From positions 1 through 36,109 of the forward strand of contig CAKRRG010000028.1 in NCBI GenBank assembly GCA_934394545.1: 36,109 nt of DNA, written 5' to 3'. The notes under the pieces are model-generated. The model had not been told where the DNA came from. It was given only the letters and a program-made list of their open reading frames with translations, and ran no database searches. The translations under genes and the position numbers were made by a program. Shown one piece after another: positions 23,693-31,640 of the stretch (the first letter of the stretch is position 1; each line of letters starts with the position of its first letter). The DNA is from an uncultured Blautia sp. Lineage in GTDB: Bacteria > Bacillota > Clostridia > Lachnospirales > Lachnospiraceae.

Positions 23693-24583
23693 TCAAAACA
23701 TCTTCACCGGATAATATTTCTTCTTCCCCGCATCCCACTGAAAAATACCTGTAAAACTTCCGTCACTGGCATACATGCGTACCCAGCCCTCTTTGTGCTG
23801 CGGACTTACCAGATTGTCGGATAACGGATTTCCATTTTGTAAAAGCCGGTCTCCATAGGAATCCGCATAAAGTGCAGGATAACCGGACAGAACCTCTTCT
23901 ACTGAATAGACCATATCCTGAATAGTTCCATCTGCTACAGCAGCCTCTACCTCAGCAAGACTGTGGCTTTCATTAAGCGTATATGCGCCAACCTTTGACC
24001 GAAGCAGTTCTTCCATACAGCCACCGCAGCCAAGCTTTTCTCCAATATCATTGCATAAAGTGCGGATATAGGTTCCCTTGCTGCAGGTTACTCTTAACTT
24101 CACCAGTGGAAGGTTTATTTCCAAAGGCAAAATCTCATAGAATGTCACAGGACGGGCTTTTCTTTCTACACTCTTCCCTTCCCTTGCAAGCTCATAAAGC
24201 TTTTTGCCATTTACTTTTAATGCGGAGTACATTGGCGGAACCTGAAGCTGATCTCCAACAAAACTCTCCAGCACCTGGCACACCTCTTCCTCCGTCACAT
24301 TTACCGGCTTTTCTTCCAGAATTGTTCCTGACATATCCTGGGTATCTGTGGTAATCCCCAGATGCAGAACTGCCTCGTAGGTCTTCTCCTTATCTGTGAG
24401 CAGATCTACCAGTTTGGTTCCCTTTCCAACGGCGACCGGAAGAACACCTGTGGCATCCGGATCAAGTGTGCCTGTATGCCCGATTTTTTTCATATGAAGG
24501 ATTCCTCTGAGCTTCGCTACCACATCATGAGAGGTATAACCTTTTTCCTTATGAATTACTATAATTCCCTGATAGTCTGCCAT
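23693..24583 (-). CDS. truB: tRNA pseudouridine(55) synthase TruB
   Basis: Modifies U55 in the T-loop of nearly all tRNAs and acts as a tRNA folding chaperone. The N terminus GIIVIHKEKGYTSHDVVAKL is the family opening; GHTGTLDPDATGVLPVAVG (about 36-54) holds the catalytic Asp41. RVTCSKGTYIRTL (about 163-175) is motif III, followed by a C-terminal PUA-like part. Length 296 is usual. Its ATG shares one base with the TAA of nrnA upstream, so translation is coupled. Confidence 0.97.
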   Translation of the reverse strand: MADYQGIIVIHKEKGYTSHDVVAKLRGILHMKKIGHTGTLDPDATGVLPVAVGKGTKLVDLLTDKEKTYEAVLHLGITTDTQDMSGTILEEKPVNVTEEEVCQVLESFVGDQLQVPPMYSALKVNGKKLYELAREGKSVERKARPVTFYEILPLEINLPLVKLRVTCSKGTYIRTLCNDIGEKLGCGGCMEELLRSKVGAYTLNESHSLAEVEAAVADGTIQDMVYSVEEVLSGYPALYADSYGDRLLQNGNPLSDNLVSPQHKEGWVRMYASDGSFTGIFQWDAGKKKYYPVKMF

Positions 24584-25545
24584 TACTTATCCTGTCCTAA
24601 AAGCTGCTTTTCAATCTGTTCTGAAATATTATTGATAACATCATACATAGAACCAGCCAGGTCACAGCCTGCTGCTTTCACATGGCCGCCACCACCGAAG
24701 TACGCTGCGATCTTACTTACGTCCACGTTCCCGTTAGAACGAAGAGATACCTTAAACAGCTGACTCTCATGTTCATAAATGAACATAGCAACTTCCACAC
24801 CTCTTGTAAGACGAAGCTGGCTTACAATTCCATCCAGATCTGAGGGCTGTACGCCATAGAAATCCATATCTCTCATTTTCATATAGCCTACGATGCATCT
24901 GCCATCCAAAAGCATAATGCTTTCTGCCAGCACGCGTCCCATAACCTGATTCTGGATGTAGCTTCTCTGGTAAAATGACTTATCAATAATACGAGAAAAA
25001 TCAACTCCCTTTTCCATCAGATCTCCGGCAATACGCATGGTATCCGGGGATGTGGAGGAATATTGGAACACACCTGTGTCATGGATCATTCCTGTATAAA
25101 TAGCAGTTGCAATATCCAGATTGATTTTTTCTTTATCAAGAAGGTTGTACAGAACTTCACTGGCCGAGCTGATATCTCCGCATACATGATTCACATCTGC
25201 AAATCCGGGATTACTGATATGATGATCGATGCAAACGGTCTTCTTTGCATTTGTAAAATGATCACCTGCTATAGCAAGACGATTCCGCGCACTTACATCA
25301 CAGGTTACAAAGAGGTCATATTCTTTTTCCTCTCCTGCCTCATAGTGTACCTCATCCATACAGGCAATATGCCCGAATACCGGCTTCGGATTTTCCAGAT
25401 AAATATCTGTATGGATCTGGGGATACCAGGTCTTCATATATAAATACAAAGCCATGCAAGAGCCTACACAATCACCGTCCGGGCGTACATGACCTCCGAT
25501 TCCCATGGTCTTGACGCCATCCAGAATTTCTTCTATTCTCTCCAT
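24583..25545 (-). CDS. nrnA: DHH-family phosphoesterase, NrnA type (nanoRNase / pAp phosphatase)
   Basis: Degrades 2-5-nt RNAs and dephosphorylates pAp in Firmicutes that lack Orn. The DHH domain shows HVRPDGDCVGS (about 18-28), TCDVSARNRL (Asp of motif II), CIDHHISN (the DHH triad, about 103-110) and DISSASEVLYNLL. The DHHA1 domain ends with the substrate loop GGGGHVKAAGCDL near 290-302. 320 residues, normal length. Start: ATG 25545 has GAGGTG at spacing 6; a GTG at 25566 would overlap the rbfA stop (GTGA) and give a 327-residue protein, so coupling is possible either way. Nuclease specificity is from family knowledge. Confidence 0.92.
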   Translation of the reverse strand: MERIEEILDGVKTMGIGGHVRPDGDCVGSCMALYLYMKTWYPQIHTDIYLENPKPVFGHIACMDEVHYEAGEEKEYDLFVTCDVSARNRLAIAGDHFTNAKKTVCIDHHISNPGFADVNHVCGDISSASEVLYNLLDKEKINLDIATAIYTGMIHDTGVFQYSSTSPDTMRIAGDLMEKGVDFSRIIDKSFYQRSYIQNQVMGRVLAESIMLLDGRCIVGYMKMRDMDFYGVQPSDLDGIVSQLRLTRGVEVAMFIYEHESQLFKVSLRSNGNVDVSKIAAYFGGGGHVKAAGCDLAGSMYDVINNISEQIEKQLLGQDK

Positions 25546-25562
25546 TCCCTTCACCTCGTTAT

Positions 25563-25982
25563 TCACTCTTCGTCTTCGTTTTCTTCAGTATCCTGTTTTT
25601 TCTCAATATCTCCATTCTCTTTGGAGTGATCATGTTCCATGACATCATCGATTAATTTAGACATATTTACACCATATTCAATAGATTCATCCAGAATGAA
25701 ACGAATCTCAGGAGTATTACGAAGATTCAGGTTCTTCGCAAGCTGACGACGGATATAGCCCTCTGCACTTTTCAGGCCTTTGATCGTTGACTGTTTGGAT
25801 TCTTCACTGCCAAGAACACTGATAAATGCCTTACAGGTCTTGAGATCCGGTGCCACCTCAACTGCCATAACAGATGTCATAGGATGGATGCGGGGATCCT
25901 TAATTTCGCCACGGATAATATTGCTCAGTTCTTTTTGAACTTCTGCGTTAATCCTTGTATTTTTAATACTGTTTTTTCTCAT
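25563..25982 (-). CDS. rbfA: 30S ribosome-binding factor A
   Basis: Cold-shock-associated 30S maturation factor that binds near helix 1/28 of 16S rRNA. A single KH-type domain: INAEVQKELSNIIRGEIKDPRI (about 11-32), VTxVEV-like SVMAVEVAPDLKTCKAFISVLG (about 37-58) and NLRNTPEIRFILDESIEYG (about 91-109). An acidic tail (last about 25 residues) ends ENEDEE, the same six residues that end NusA. Length 139 against about 120 usual, the excess being the tail. It lies about 100 nt after infB, a gap that contains a terminator-like hairpin. Confidence 0.96.
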   Translation of the reverse strand: MRKNSIKNTRINAEVQKELSNIIRGEIKDPRIHPMTSVMAVEVAPDLKTCKAFISVLGSEESKQSTIKGLKSAEGYIRRQLAKNLNLRNTPEIRFILDESIEYGVNMSKLIDDVMEHDHSKENGDIEKKQDTEENEDEE

Positions 25983-26028
25983 TTTTCCGATCTCCTATAG
26001 AGGTGTTCTCTCCCGATATAATTAACGG

Positions 26029-26060
26029 AAAATTGGGAGCAACTGCAAAATTGCCCCCAA
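26029..26060 (-). terminator. Intra-operon terminator-like hairpin between infB and rbfA
   Basis: On the minus strand TTGGGGGCAA pairs with TTGCTCCCAA (26033-26060, one G-T wobble, 8-nt loop), followed by TTTTCC. I found no clear promoter between it and rbfA, so it probably lets part of the transcription through to rbfA-nrnA-truB-ribF. Confidence 0.65.
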
Positions 26061-26082
26061 CCGATGTCTTATAGCCCGTTTC

Positions 26083-29028
26083 CTAGCGAGGCACCTCAAC
26101 CATAATATATGCTTCTACTTTATCTTCTTCCTTAACGTCATTGAAATCCTGGAATACAAGACCACACTCATAGCCTGCACGAACTTCTTTGACATCATCC
26201 TTAAATCTTTTAAGAGAAGCCAGCTCACCTTCGTAAATCTGTTCCTCTCCTCTTGAAATACGAACCTTGCATCCTCTCTGGAAGGTACCATCAAGCACAT
26301 AGCTTCCTGCAATAGTTCCAATACCGGAAGCCTTGAACAGCTGACGAACCTCTGCATGACCGATTACTTTCTCCTCGAATACAGGATCCAGCATACCCTT
26401 CATAGCAGCCTCTACATCCTCGATTGCCTGATAGATAACTTTGTACAGACGAAGGTCTACGCCTTCCTGCTCTGCCAGCTGCTTCGCTGTTGTGTCAGGA
26501 CGAACGTTAAATCCAATGATAATAGCGTTTGATGTAGCCGCGAGACTGACATCAGACTCATTGACAGCACCAACACCACCATGGATCACTCTTACAACAA
26601 CTTCCTCGTTGGAAAGCTTTACAAGACTCTGTTTAACAGCCTCCACAGAACCCTGTACGTCAGCTTTGACAATGATCGGAAGCTCTTTCAGGTCACTTGC
26701 CTGGATCTGATCGAACAGATTATCCAGAGAAAGCTTACCTTTCGTTTCCTCAAGAAGACGATTCTTATTCTCGGAAACAAATGCTGCTGCAAAGTTCTTT
26801 GCTTCTTTGTCATTTTCAAATGACATAAGAACCTCACCTGCATTCGGAACATCACCAAGACCAAGGATTTCTACCGGAGTAGATGGTCCGGCCTGTTTTA
26901 CACGGCGTCCCTTATCATCCATCATGGCACGTACTTTACCATTGCATGCTCCGGCTGCAATGAAATCTCCCACATGGAGGGTACCTTTTTGTACAAGGAT
27001 TGTAGCAACCGGTCCTTTTCCTTTATCCAGCTGTGCCTCGATAACAAGACCTCTTGCCGCACGATTCGGATTTGCTTTCAGTTCAGAAACCTCTGCTGTT
27101 AAAAGGATCATCTCAAGAAGATCATCAATGCCCTCTCCAGTCTTTGCAGATACCGGTACGAACGGAGTTGTTCCACCCCAATCTTCCGGAATCAGTTCAT
27201 ACTCAGAAAGCTCCTGTTTTACACGTTCAATGTTTGCACTTGGCTTATCGATCTTGTTAATAGCCACGATAATTTCAACGCCTGCTGCCTTTGCATGGCT
27301 GATTGCCTCTACCGTCTGTGGCATTACACCGTCGTCTGCTGCAACTACAAGGACAGCAATATCTGTGGAGTTTGCTCCACGCATACGCATAGCCGTAAAT
27401 GCCTCATGTCCAGGTGTATCGAGGAAGGTGATCTTCTGTCCATTGACATCAACCACATAAGCACCGATATGCTGTGTGATTCCACCAGCCTCACCTCTTG
27501 TTACATTTGTCTGACGGATTGCATCCAGAAGAGAGGTTTTACCGTGGTCAACGTGTCCCATAACACAGACTACAGGTGGTCTGGAAACCATTGTGGACTC
27601 ATCTTCCTCTTCTTCTTTCAGAAGTTCCTCAATTACATCTACTTTTTCTTCTTTTTCTGCAATGATATCAAATCCAAGTGCAATCTCTTCTGCCTGCTCG
27701 AAATCAATTTCGTGGTTTACCGTTACCATCTGGCCTTCCATAAACAATTTCTTAACAATAGCTGACGGCTGCATCTTCATTGCTTCTGCAAGCTCGCGGA
27801 TGGTAAGCTTCTCCGGTATTACGATTTCCTTGATTTCCGGCTTTTTCTCCTCAGGCTTCTGCTGTGGAGTGGGTTTCTGAAGTGCCTTCGGAATTCTGGA
27901 CATCTGATTTCTGCCGCCCTGGTTTGGTCTGTGTCCGCCACCGGAGGTCTTATCGAATTCTTTCTTTTTATTCTTATTTTCTCTGTCACGCTCACGCTTG
28001 CTGTCTTTGGATGTCTTTGTCAGCTCTGGTGTGAACATTGCATCGGAACCGCCGCCGCTGTTTCTTCTTGCACCACCGGAACGCTGTCCCTGATGGTTCT
28101 GTCCTCCGAAGCGTCCTTCGCCACGGTTATCTCTGTCACCGTCTTTGCCTCCGAAACGTCCCTGGCTGCCATTTCCCTGTGGTCTGCCCTGACCAAATCT
28201 GCCGCCATTTCCGTTTCCATTTCTATTGTCACGGCCTTCGCCCTGACGGAAGCCGCGTCCGGTTCCGTCACCCTGGCGTGATCCTCTGTTCTGGGAATCC
28301 CCCTGTCTTGCCGGTCTTCCCTGGCCATCGTTATTTCTGTTTCCACGGAATCCGCCCTGACCACTATTTCCCTGCGGTCTTCCCTGACCGAAGCTGCGTC
28401 CGGTTCCGTTTCTGTCTCCACGGTTGTTGTCGCGACCTTCTCCCTGACGGATGCTGCGTCCTCCTTGCGCATTTCCCTGACGCTGCTGTCCATCATTTCT
28501 GCCAGCCTGTGAAGCCGGTCTTGCAGATGCTTCTGTCTTAGCTGCTGCAGGTGCTGGTTTTACAGTTTCTGCCTTTGGTGCCTCTGTTTTTGGTGCTTCT
28601 GTTTTTGGTGCGCTTACCGGAGCACTCTTCACAGGAGTTTCTGTCTTAGGTGTTTCTGCTTTCGGCGCTTCTGCTTTCGGCGCTGTCGTCTTTACAGGTG
28701 TCTCTGCCTTAGCTGCCGGCTGTGCCGGTGCTGCCGGACGTGTACCCTGTGGACGAGGCTTTCTCTCTCCAGCAGGTTTCTTTCTGTTTTTACCACCGTC
28801 ACTTGCGTTCTGTGCGTGATATACGCGAATAATATTTTTTTTCTTTTTCGGTGTCTCTGCACCGTCGCCATCTTTCTTTAATGATACTTTCTGTTCTTCT
28901 GTCTTAGGAGTATCCAATGTTATTCCTTTCTCCTTTCCCGTATCTATAACTTTTTTCACTCTATTTCTATTTTTTTCTCTGTTTTGCTTAATTCTTTCTT
29001 TCGCAGGCTCTTGTGATCTTATCACCAT
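26083..29028 (-). CDS. infB: Translation initiation factor IF-2, with a long RGG-like N-terminal region
   Basis: GTPase that positions initiator tRNA on the 30S subunit and promotes subunit joining. From start 29028 (GGGAGA at spacing 7) it has 981 residues, far longer than the compact Firmicute form (about 715 in B. subtilis). Order: basic N terminus; Ala/Pro/Lys repeats (about 93-170); an Arg/Gly/Gln/Asn-rich segment (about 174-330) with repeated RQGEGRDN and GQGRPQGN blocks; the IF2N domain (about 403-453, [20 protein letters not shown]); G domain with GHVDHGKTS (about 489-497), DTPGHEAF and NKID; then domains II, III and IV, including [19 protein letters not shown]. ylxQ ends 99 nt upstream. 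The disordered insert is the unusual part. Confidence 0.97.
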   Translation of the reverse strand: MVIRSQEPAKERIKQNREKNRNRVKKVIDTGKEKGITLDTPKTEEQKVSLKKDGDGAETPKKKKNIIRVYHAQNASDGGKNRKKPAGERKPRPQGTRPAAPAQPAAKAETPVKTTAPKAEAPKAETPKTETPVKSAPVSAPKTEAPKTEAPKAETVKPAPAAAKTEASARPASQAGRNDGQQRQGNAQGGRSIRQGEGRDNNRGDRNGTGRSFGQGRPQGNSGQGGFRGNRNNDGQGRPARQGDSQNRGSRQGDGTGRGFRQGEGRDNRNGNGNGGRFGQGRPQGNGSQGRFGGKDGDRDNRGEGRFGGQNHQGQRSGGARRNSGGGSDAMFTPELTKTSKDSKRERDRENKNKKKEFDKTSGGGHRPNQGGRNQMSRIPKALQKPTPQQKPEEKKPEIKEIVIPEKLTIRELAEAMKMQPSAIVKKLFMEGQMVTVNHEIDFEQAEEIALGFDIIAEKEEKVDVIEELLKEEEEDESTMVSRPPVVCVMGHVDHGKTSLLDAIRQTNVTRGEAGGITQHIGAYVVDVNGQKITFLDTPGHEAFTAMRMRGANSTDIAVLVVAADDGVMPQTVEAISHAKAAGVEIIVAINKIDKPSANIERVKQELSEYELIPEDWGGTTPFVPVSAKTGEGIDDLLEMILLTAEVSELKANPNRAARGLVIEAQLDKGKGPVATILVQKGTLHVGDFIAAGACNGKVRAMMDDKGRRVKQAGPSTPVEILGLGDVPNAGEVLMSFENDKEAKNFAAAFVSENKNRLLEETKGKLSLDNLFDQIQASDLKELPIIVKADVQGSVEAVKQSLVKLSNEEVVVRVIHGGVGAVNESDVSLAATSNAIIIGFNVRPDTTAKQLAEQEGVDLRLYKVIYQAIEDVEAAMKGMLDPVFEEKVIGHAEVRQLFKASGIGTIAGSYVLDGTFQRGCKVRISRGEEQIYEGELASLKRFKDDVKEVRAGYECGLVFQDFNDVKEEDKVEAYIMVEVPR
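28040..28505 (-). repeat. Arg/Gly/Gln-rich repeat region within infB
   Basis: Two related blocks about 201 bp (67 codons) apart, each running RQGEGRDN ... GQGRPQGN, plus scattered RQGD/RGFRQG units. Low-complexity coding sequence, clearly arisen by duplication. Confidence 0.7.
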
Positions 29029-29127
29029 TTGCCATTCTCCCTTCACCTGATGAAAAATTTCTCTCCGGGGAACAATCAAAAGCATTTCCAGGATGTCGTG
29101 AATACTTTTTCATCTTTGGTTCAGGTC

Positions 29128-29448
29128 TTAGCACTCTCTTCCTTCTTCCTGCAGAACTTTCCTAATAGCTTCTGCAAAATTCCAGTCCTGTACTGCCAGG
29201 CTGGCGCGAAATTCTTTCCCCATTGCATGCCCTAATGTCTCTTTATCAGACAATACATATAACGGCACCTCATAGAATTCACACATATTCCGGAACTTCT
29301 TCTTTGTGTTATCGGAAGAATCTCCAGCCACAATTGCCAGGTAACCCTTGCCGGTCTTAATGGATTTCTCAGTGGAAAACTCTCCGCTGACCGTCTTGCC
29401 GGCCTTTGTTGCAAGTCCGATCAGGGACAGTGCCTTATTGTTCTTCAA
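29128..29448 (-). CDS. ylxQ: L7Ae-family ribosomal protein-like protein YlxQ
   Basis: A 106-residue L7Ae/L30e-fold RNA-binding protein, often annotated as a ribosomal L7A-like protein; homologues bind kink-turn-type RNA. LSLIGLATKAGKTVSGEF is the family opening, then YLAIVAGDSSDNTKKKF and VPLYVLSDKETLGHAMGK. Start is put at TTG 29448 because AAGGAG lies 10 nt upstream and length then equals the family's (about 100); an ATG at 29487 would add 13 residues with no ribosome binding site. It overlaps the end of ylxR by 14 nt, so the two are translationally coupled. Position between ylxR and infB is typical of Firmicutes. Confidence 0.9.
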   Translation of the reverse strand: MKNNKALSLIGLATKAGKTVSGEFSTEKSIKTGKGYLAIVAGDSSDNTKKKFRNMCEFYEVPLYVLSDKETLGHAMGKEFRASLAVQDWNFAEAIRKVLQEEGREC

Positions 29449-29713
29449 TGGTATCAAACTCCTTCTCAAGGCTTTCATAAACCTCATCTGGGATTACTGC
29501 CTTTAATGAACGCTCCAGCCCATGATTCTTTCTGGCTTTTTCCAGGCATTCACGGCTTCTGCAGATATAAGCGCCTCTTCCGTTCTTCTTGCCGGTAGCA
29601 TCCAGAACGATCTCATCCTCTGCGGTTTTTAATACCCTGATCATTTCTTTTTTATTTTTCATTTCTCTGCAGCCAGTACACTGACGCATAGGAATCTTAT
29701 TCTTCGTCTTCAT
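29435..29713 (-). CDS. ylxR: YlxR/RnpM family protein (DUF448)
   Basis: A 92-residue nucleic-acid-binding protein; the B. subtilis homologue has been reported to modulate RNase P. Family pattern: IPMRQCTGCREMKNKKEMIRV (7-27), GKKNGRGAYICRS (about 41-53) with the GRGAY(I/V)C signature, and a basic helix around CLEKARKNHGLERSL. Two CxxC-like cysteine sets (12/15 and 51/56) suggest possible metal binding. The start overlaps the nusA end by 17 nt and lacks a strong ribosome binding site, so it relies on coupling with nusA. Confidence 0.94.
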   Translation of the reverse strand: MKTKNKIPMRQCTGCREMKNKKEMIRVLKTAEDEIVLDATGKKNGRGAYICRSRECLEKARKNHGLERSLKAVIPDEVYESLEKEFDTIEEQ

Positions 29714-30893
29714 TCTCTACAGCATCCTCAGTCTCTTCAGACTCTTCACCGGCAGCTGCTTCCTGCTCCTTCTCAGAAGCTTCTTCGGAAGTCTCCTCAT
29801 ACTCCTCATCCTCGTAGTACTCGTCGTCTTCCTCATCATAATCATAGAAGTCGCCGGACTCTCTTGCCTGAGTTTCGCTCTTGATATCGATCTTGAAGCC
29901 GGTAAGACGGGCTGCAAGACGTGCATTCTGTCCTTCCTTACCGATTGCAAGAGAAAGCTGATAATCCGGAACTACAACCAGTGCAGTCTTCTCATCCGGA
30001 TCTGCCATAACCGCAATTACTTTCGCCGGGCTTAATGCATTCTCGATCAGGATCGCAGGATTCTCATCCCAGTTGATAATATCAATCTTCTCACCGCGAA
30101 GCTCATTTACAATAGCGTTTACACGTGCTCCATTCACACCAACGCATGCTCCCACCGGATCTACATCCGGCTCATTGCTCCATACTGCAAGCTTGGTACG
30201 GGAACCGGCTTCACGGGCAATACTCTTGATCTCAACGGTTCCGTCCTTTACCTCAGCAACCTCAGACTCAAAAAGGCGCTTTACAAGGCCAGGATGTGTT
30301 CTGGAAACAAGAATGCGAGGTCCTTTAGGAGTATCTTTCACTTCGAGAATATATACTTTGATTCTCTCAGTAGGCTTAAAGGTTTCTCCCTTTACCTGCT
30401 CATTTTCAGCAAGAATAGCATCTGCTTTACCAAGATTTACGCTTACATTATGTCCTACCACACGCTGCACAATACCTGTGACAACTTCTTTCTCATTGCC
30501 GTGATACTGATCAAACAGAACCTTACGTTCTTCCTCGCGGATTTTCTGAAGGATAACGTTCTTTGCATTCTGTGTTGCAATACGGCCAAATTTATCGGAG
30601 TGAACCGGTACCTTAAGGATATCGCCAACTTCTGCATTTGTATTCTGCTTCTGAGCTTCTGTAAGAGATACCTCTTCAGCAGGATCCTCTACATATTCTA
30701 CCACCTTGCGATCTGCGTATACACTGAAATCGCCGGTCTCTCTGTTGATGGTAACGTGTACATTGTCAGCTTTTCCAAAATGATTCTTGTATGCCTGGAT
30801 CAGGGACTGCTCAATGGCATCCAGCAAGGTTTCCTTGCTGATATTTTTTTCGCGTTCCAGTTCGTCCAGAGCACCCATTAACTCCTTGTTCAT
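29697..30893 (-). CDS. nusA: Transcription elongation/termination factor NusA
   Basis: RNA-polymerase-bound factor controlling pausing, termination and antitermination. N-terminal domain (1 to about 125): MGALDELEREKNISKETLLDAIE and QSLIQAYKNHFG. S1 domain (about 135-200) and two KH domains (about 230-345): PVGACVGVNGARVNAIVNEL and LSLAIGKEGQNARLAARLTG. An acidic tail (last about 50 residues) is nearly all Glu/Asp/Ser/Tyr and ends ENEDEE. Length 398 against about 370 for the Firmicute form that lacks AR repeats. It follows rimP by 47 nt, with GGAGG as ribosome binding site. Confidence 0.97.
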   Translation of the reverse strand: MNKELMGALDELEREKNISKETLLDAIEQSLIQAYKNHFGKADNVHVTINRETGDFSVYADRKVVEYVEDPAEEVSLTEAQKQNTNAEVGDILKVPVHSDKFGRIATQNAKNVILQKIREEERKVLFDQYHGNEKEVVTGIVQRVVGHNVSVNLGKADAILAENEQVKGETFKPTERIKVYILEVKDTPKGPRILVSRTHPGLVKRLFESEVAEVKDGTVEIKSIAREAGSRTKLAVWSNEPDVDPVGACVGVNGARVNAIVNELRGEKIDIINWDENPAILIENALSPAKVIAVMADPDEKTALVVVPDYQLSLAIGKEGQNARLAARLTGFKIDIKSETQARESGDFYDYDEEDDEYYEDEEYEETSEEASEKEQEAAAGEESEETEDAVENEDEE

Positions 30894-30940
30894 TTTTCTT
30901 ATTTCCTCCTTTTTGCTTTCCAGCTTAATCGCTTATTCCT

Positions 30941-31405
30941 TTAAAAATCAATTGCCAGACGCACCAGTGCAATGTCCTTTTTGTCAAAGGTACGAGGAGT
31001 ACCTTCTTCTGAAATAGTCACACTGTTATTATCATATGCTGTCAATTCACCGCAAAATTCCTTCTGTTTCTCGATTGGCCGGTAGGTTCTGATTTCTACC
31101 AGTTTGCCAATGCTTCTGGCAAAATCCTTCTCTTTCTTCAGCGGTCTGTCAAGTCCCGGAGAGCTGATCTCCATAATGTAGCTTTCTTCGATAAAATCAT
31201 CCTCATCAAGCTTATCACTAAAAGCTCTGCTCACTGTCTCACAATCATTCACCGTAATCCCGCCCGGCTTGTCAATGTAGCCACGAAGATACCAGGTTCC
31301 TGCTTCCTTCACATATTCCACATCTACCAGTTCGAATCCATTGCTCTCTACAATAGGAGTCAGCATAGCTTCTGCTTTCTGCTCATACTCTTCTTTTCTG
31401 CTCAT
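30941..31405 (-). CDS. rimP: Ribosome maturation factor RimP
   Basis: Assists 30S assembly, especially binding of late proteins. The 154 residues match the family: EAMLTPIVESNGFELVDVEYVKEAGTWYLRGYID pattern at the N terminus (about 10-44), the EISSPGLDRPLKK signature (about 77-89) and a C-terminal SH3-like barrel. Start 31405 (ribosome binding site GGTGGG) gives the usual family length. An in-frame ATG at 31477, with AAAGGAG at spacing 7, would add 24 residues and lies inside the leader hairpin, so two forms are possible. First gene of the large operon that runs to ribF. Confidence 0.95.
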   Translation of the reverse strand: MSRKEEYEQKAEAMLTPIVESNGFELVDVEYVKEAGTWYLRGYIDKPGGITVNDCETVSRAFSDKLDEDDFIEESYIMEISSPGLDRPLKKEKDFARSIGKLVEIRTYRPIEKQKEFCGELTAYDNNSVTISEEGTPRTFDKKDIALVRLAIDF

Positions 31406-31462
31406 TTTCCCACCTGCCTTTCCTGTCTGGTCTCTGCTGAGCCCATCCTCTCCCTTATCAGC

Positions 31463-31487
31463 AAAAAGAGTGGGCATACGCCCACTC
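31463..31487 (-). terminator. Terminator-like attenuator in the rimP-nusA operon leader
   Basis: Stem GAGTGGGC (31468-31475) / GCCCACTC (31480-31487), 4-nt loop, then TTTTT on the minus strand (31467-31463). It starts about 20 nt after the transcription start expected from the promoter at 31515-31543, so it can stop the operon's own transcripts as well as read-through from parC. Confidence 0.8.
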
Positions 31488-31514
31488 CTTTGTCAACAAG
31501 TTCTGATTTCCTAC

Positions 31515-31543
31515 ATTCTAACACCTTTAAATCCAAATTGCAA
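31515..31543 (-). promoter_or_regulatory. Sigma-A promoter of the rimP-nusA-infB operon
   Basis: TTGCAA (31538-31543) and extended -10 TGTTAGAAT (core 31515-31520), spacing 17. Confidence 0.8.
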
Positions 31544-31599
31544 GGACTTTTTATTAGAAATGCCCATTTTACAAGGTTTTAACCATTTATGGTTATTGT

Positions 31600-31640
31600 C
31601 AGGCGGATATTCCAGGTCCGCTTCGCTACCTGCTCAAATC
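31600..31640 (-). repeat. 41-bp hairpin element, copy A (end of parC)
   Basis: 35 of 41 positions equal copy B at 33901-33941. It overlaps the parC stop codon (TGA 31636-31634 lies inside the element) and forms GCGGA...TCCGC on the minus transcript. Confidence 0.75.

Noticed and set aside
28020..28541. Frameshift or separate gene in the repetitive part of infB
   Set aside because: The infB frame is open throughout and the alternative frames give only Arg/Glu/Val or His/Cys/Arg low-complexity products expected from the repeats.
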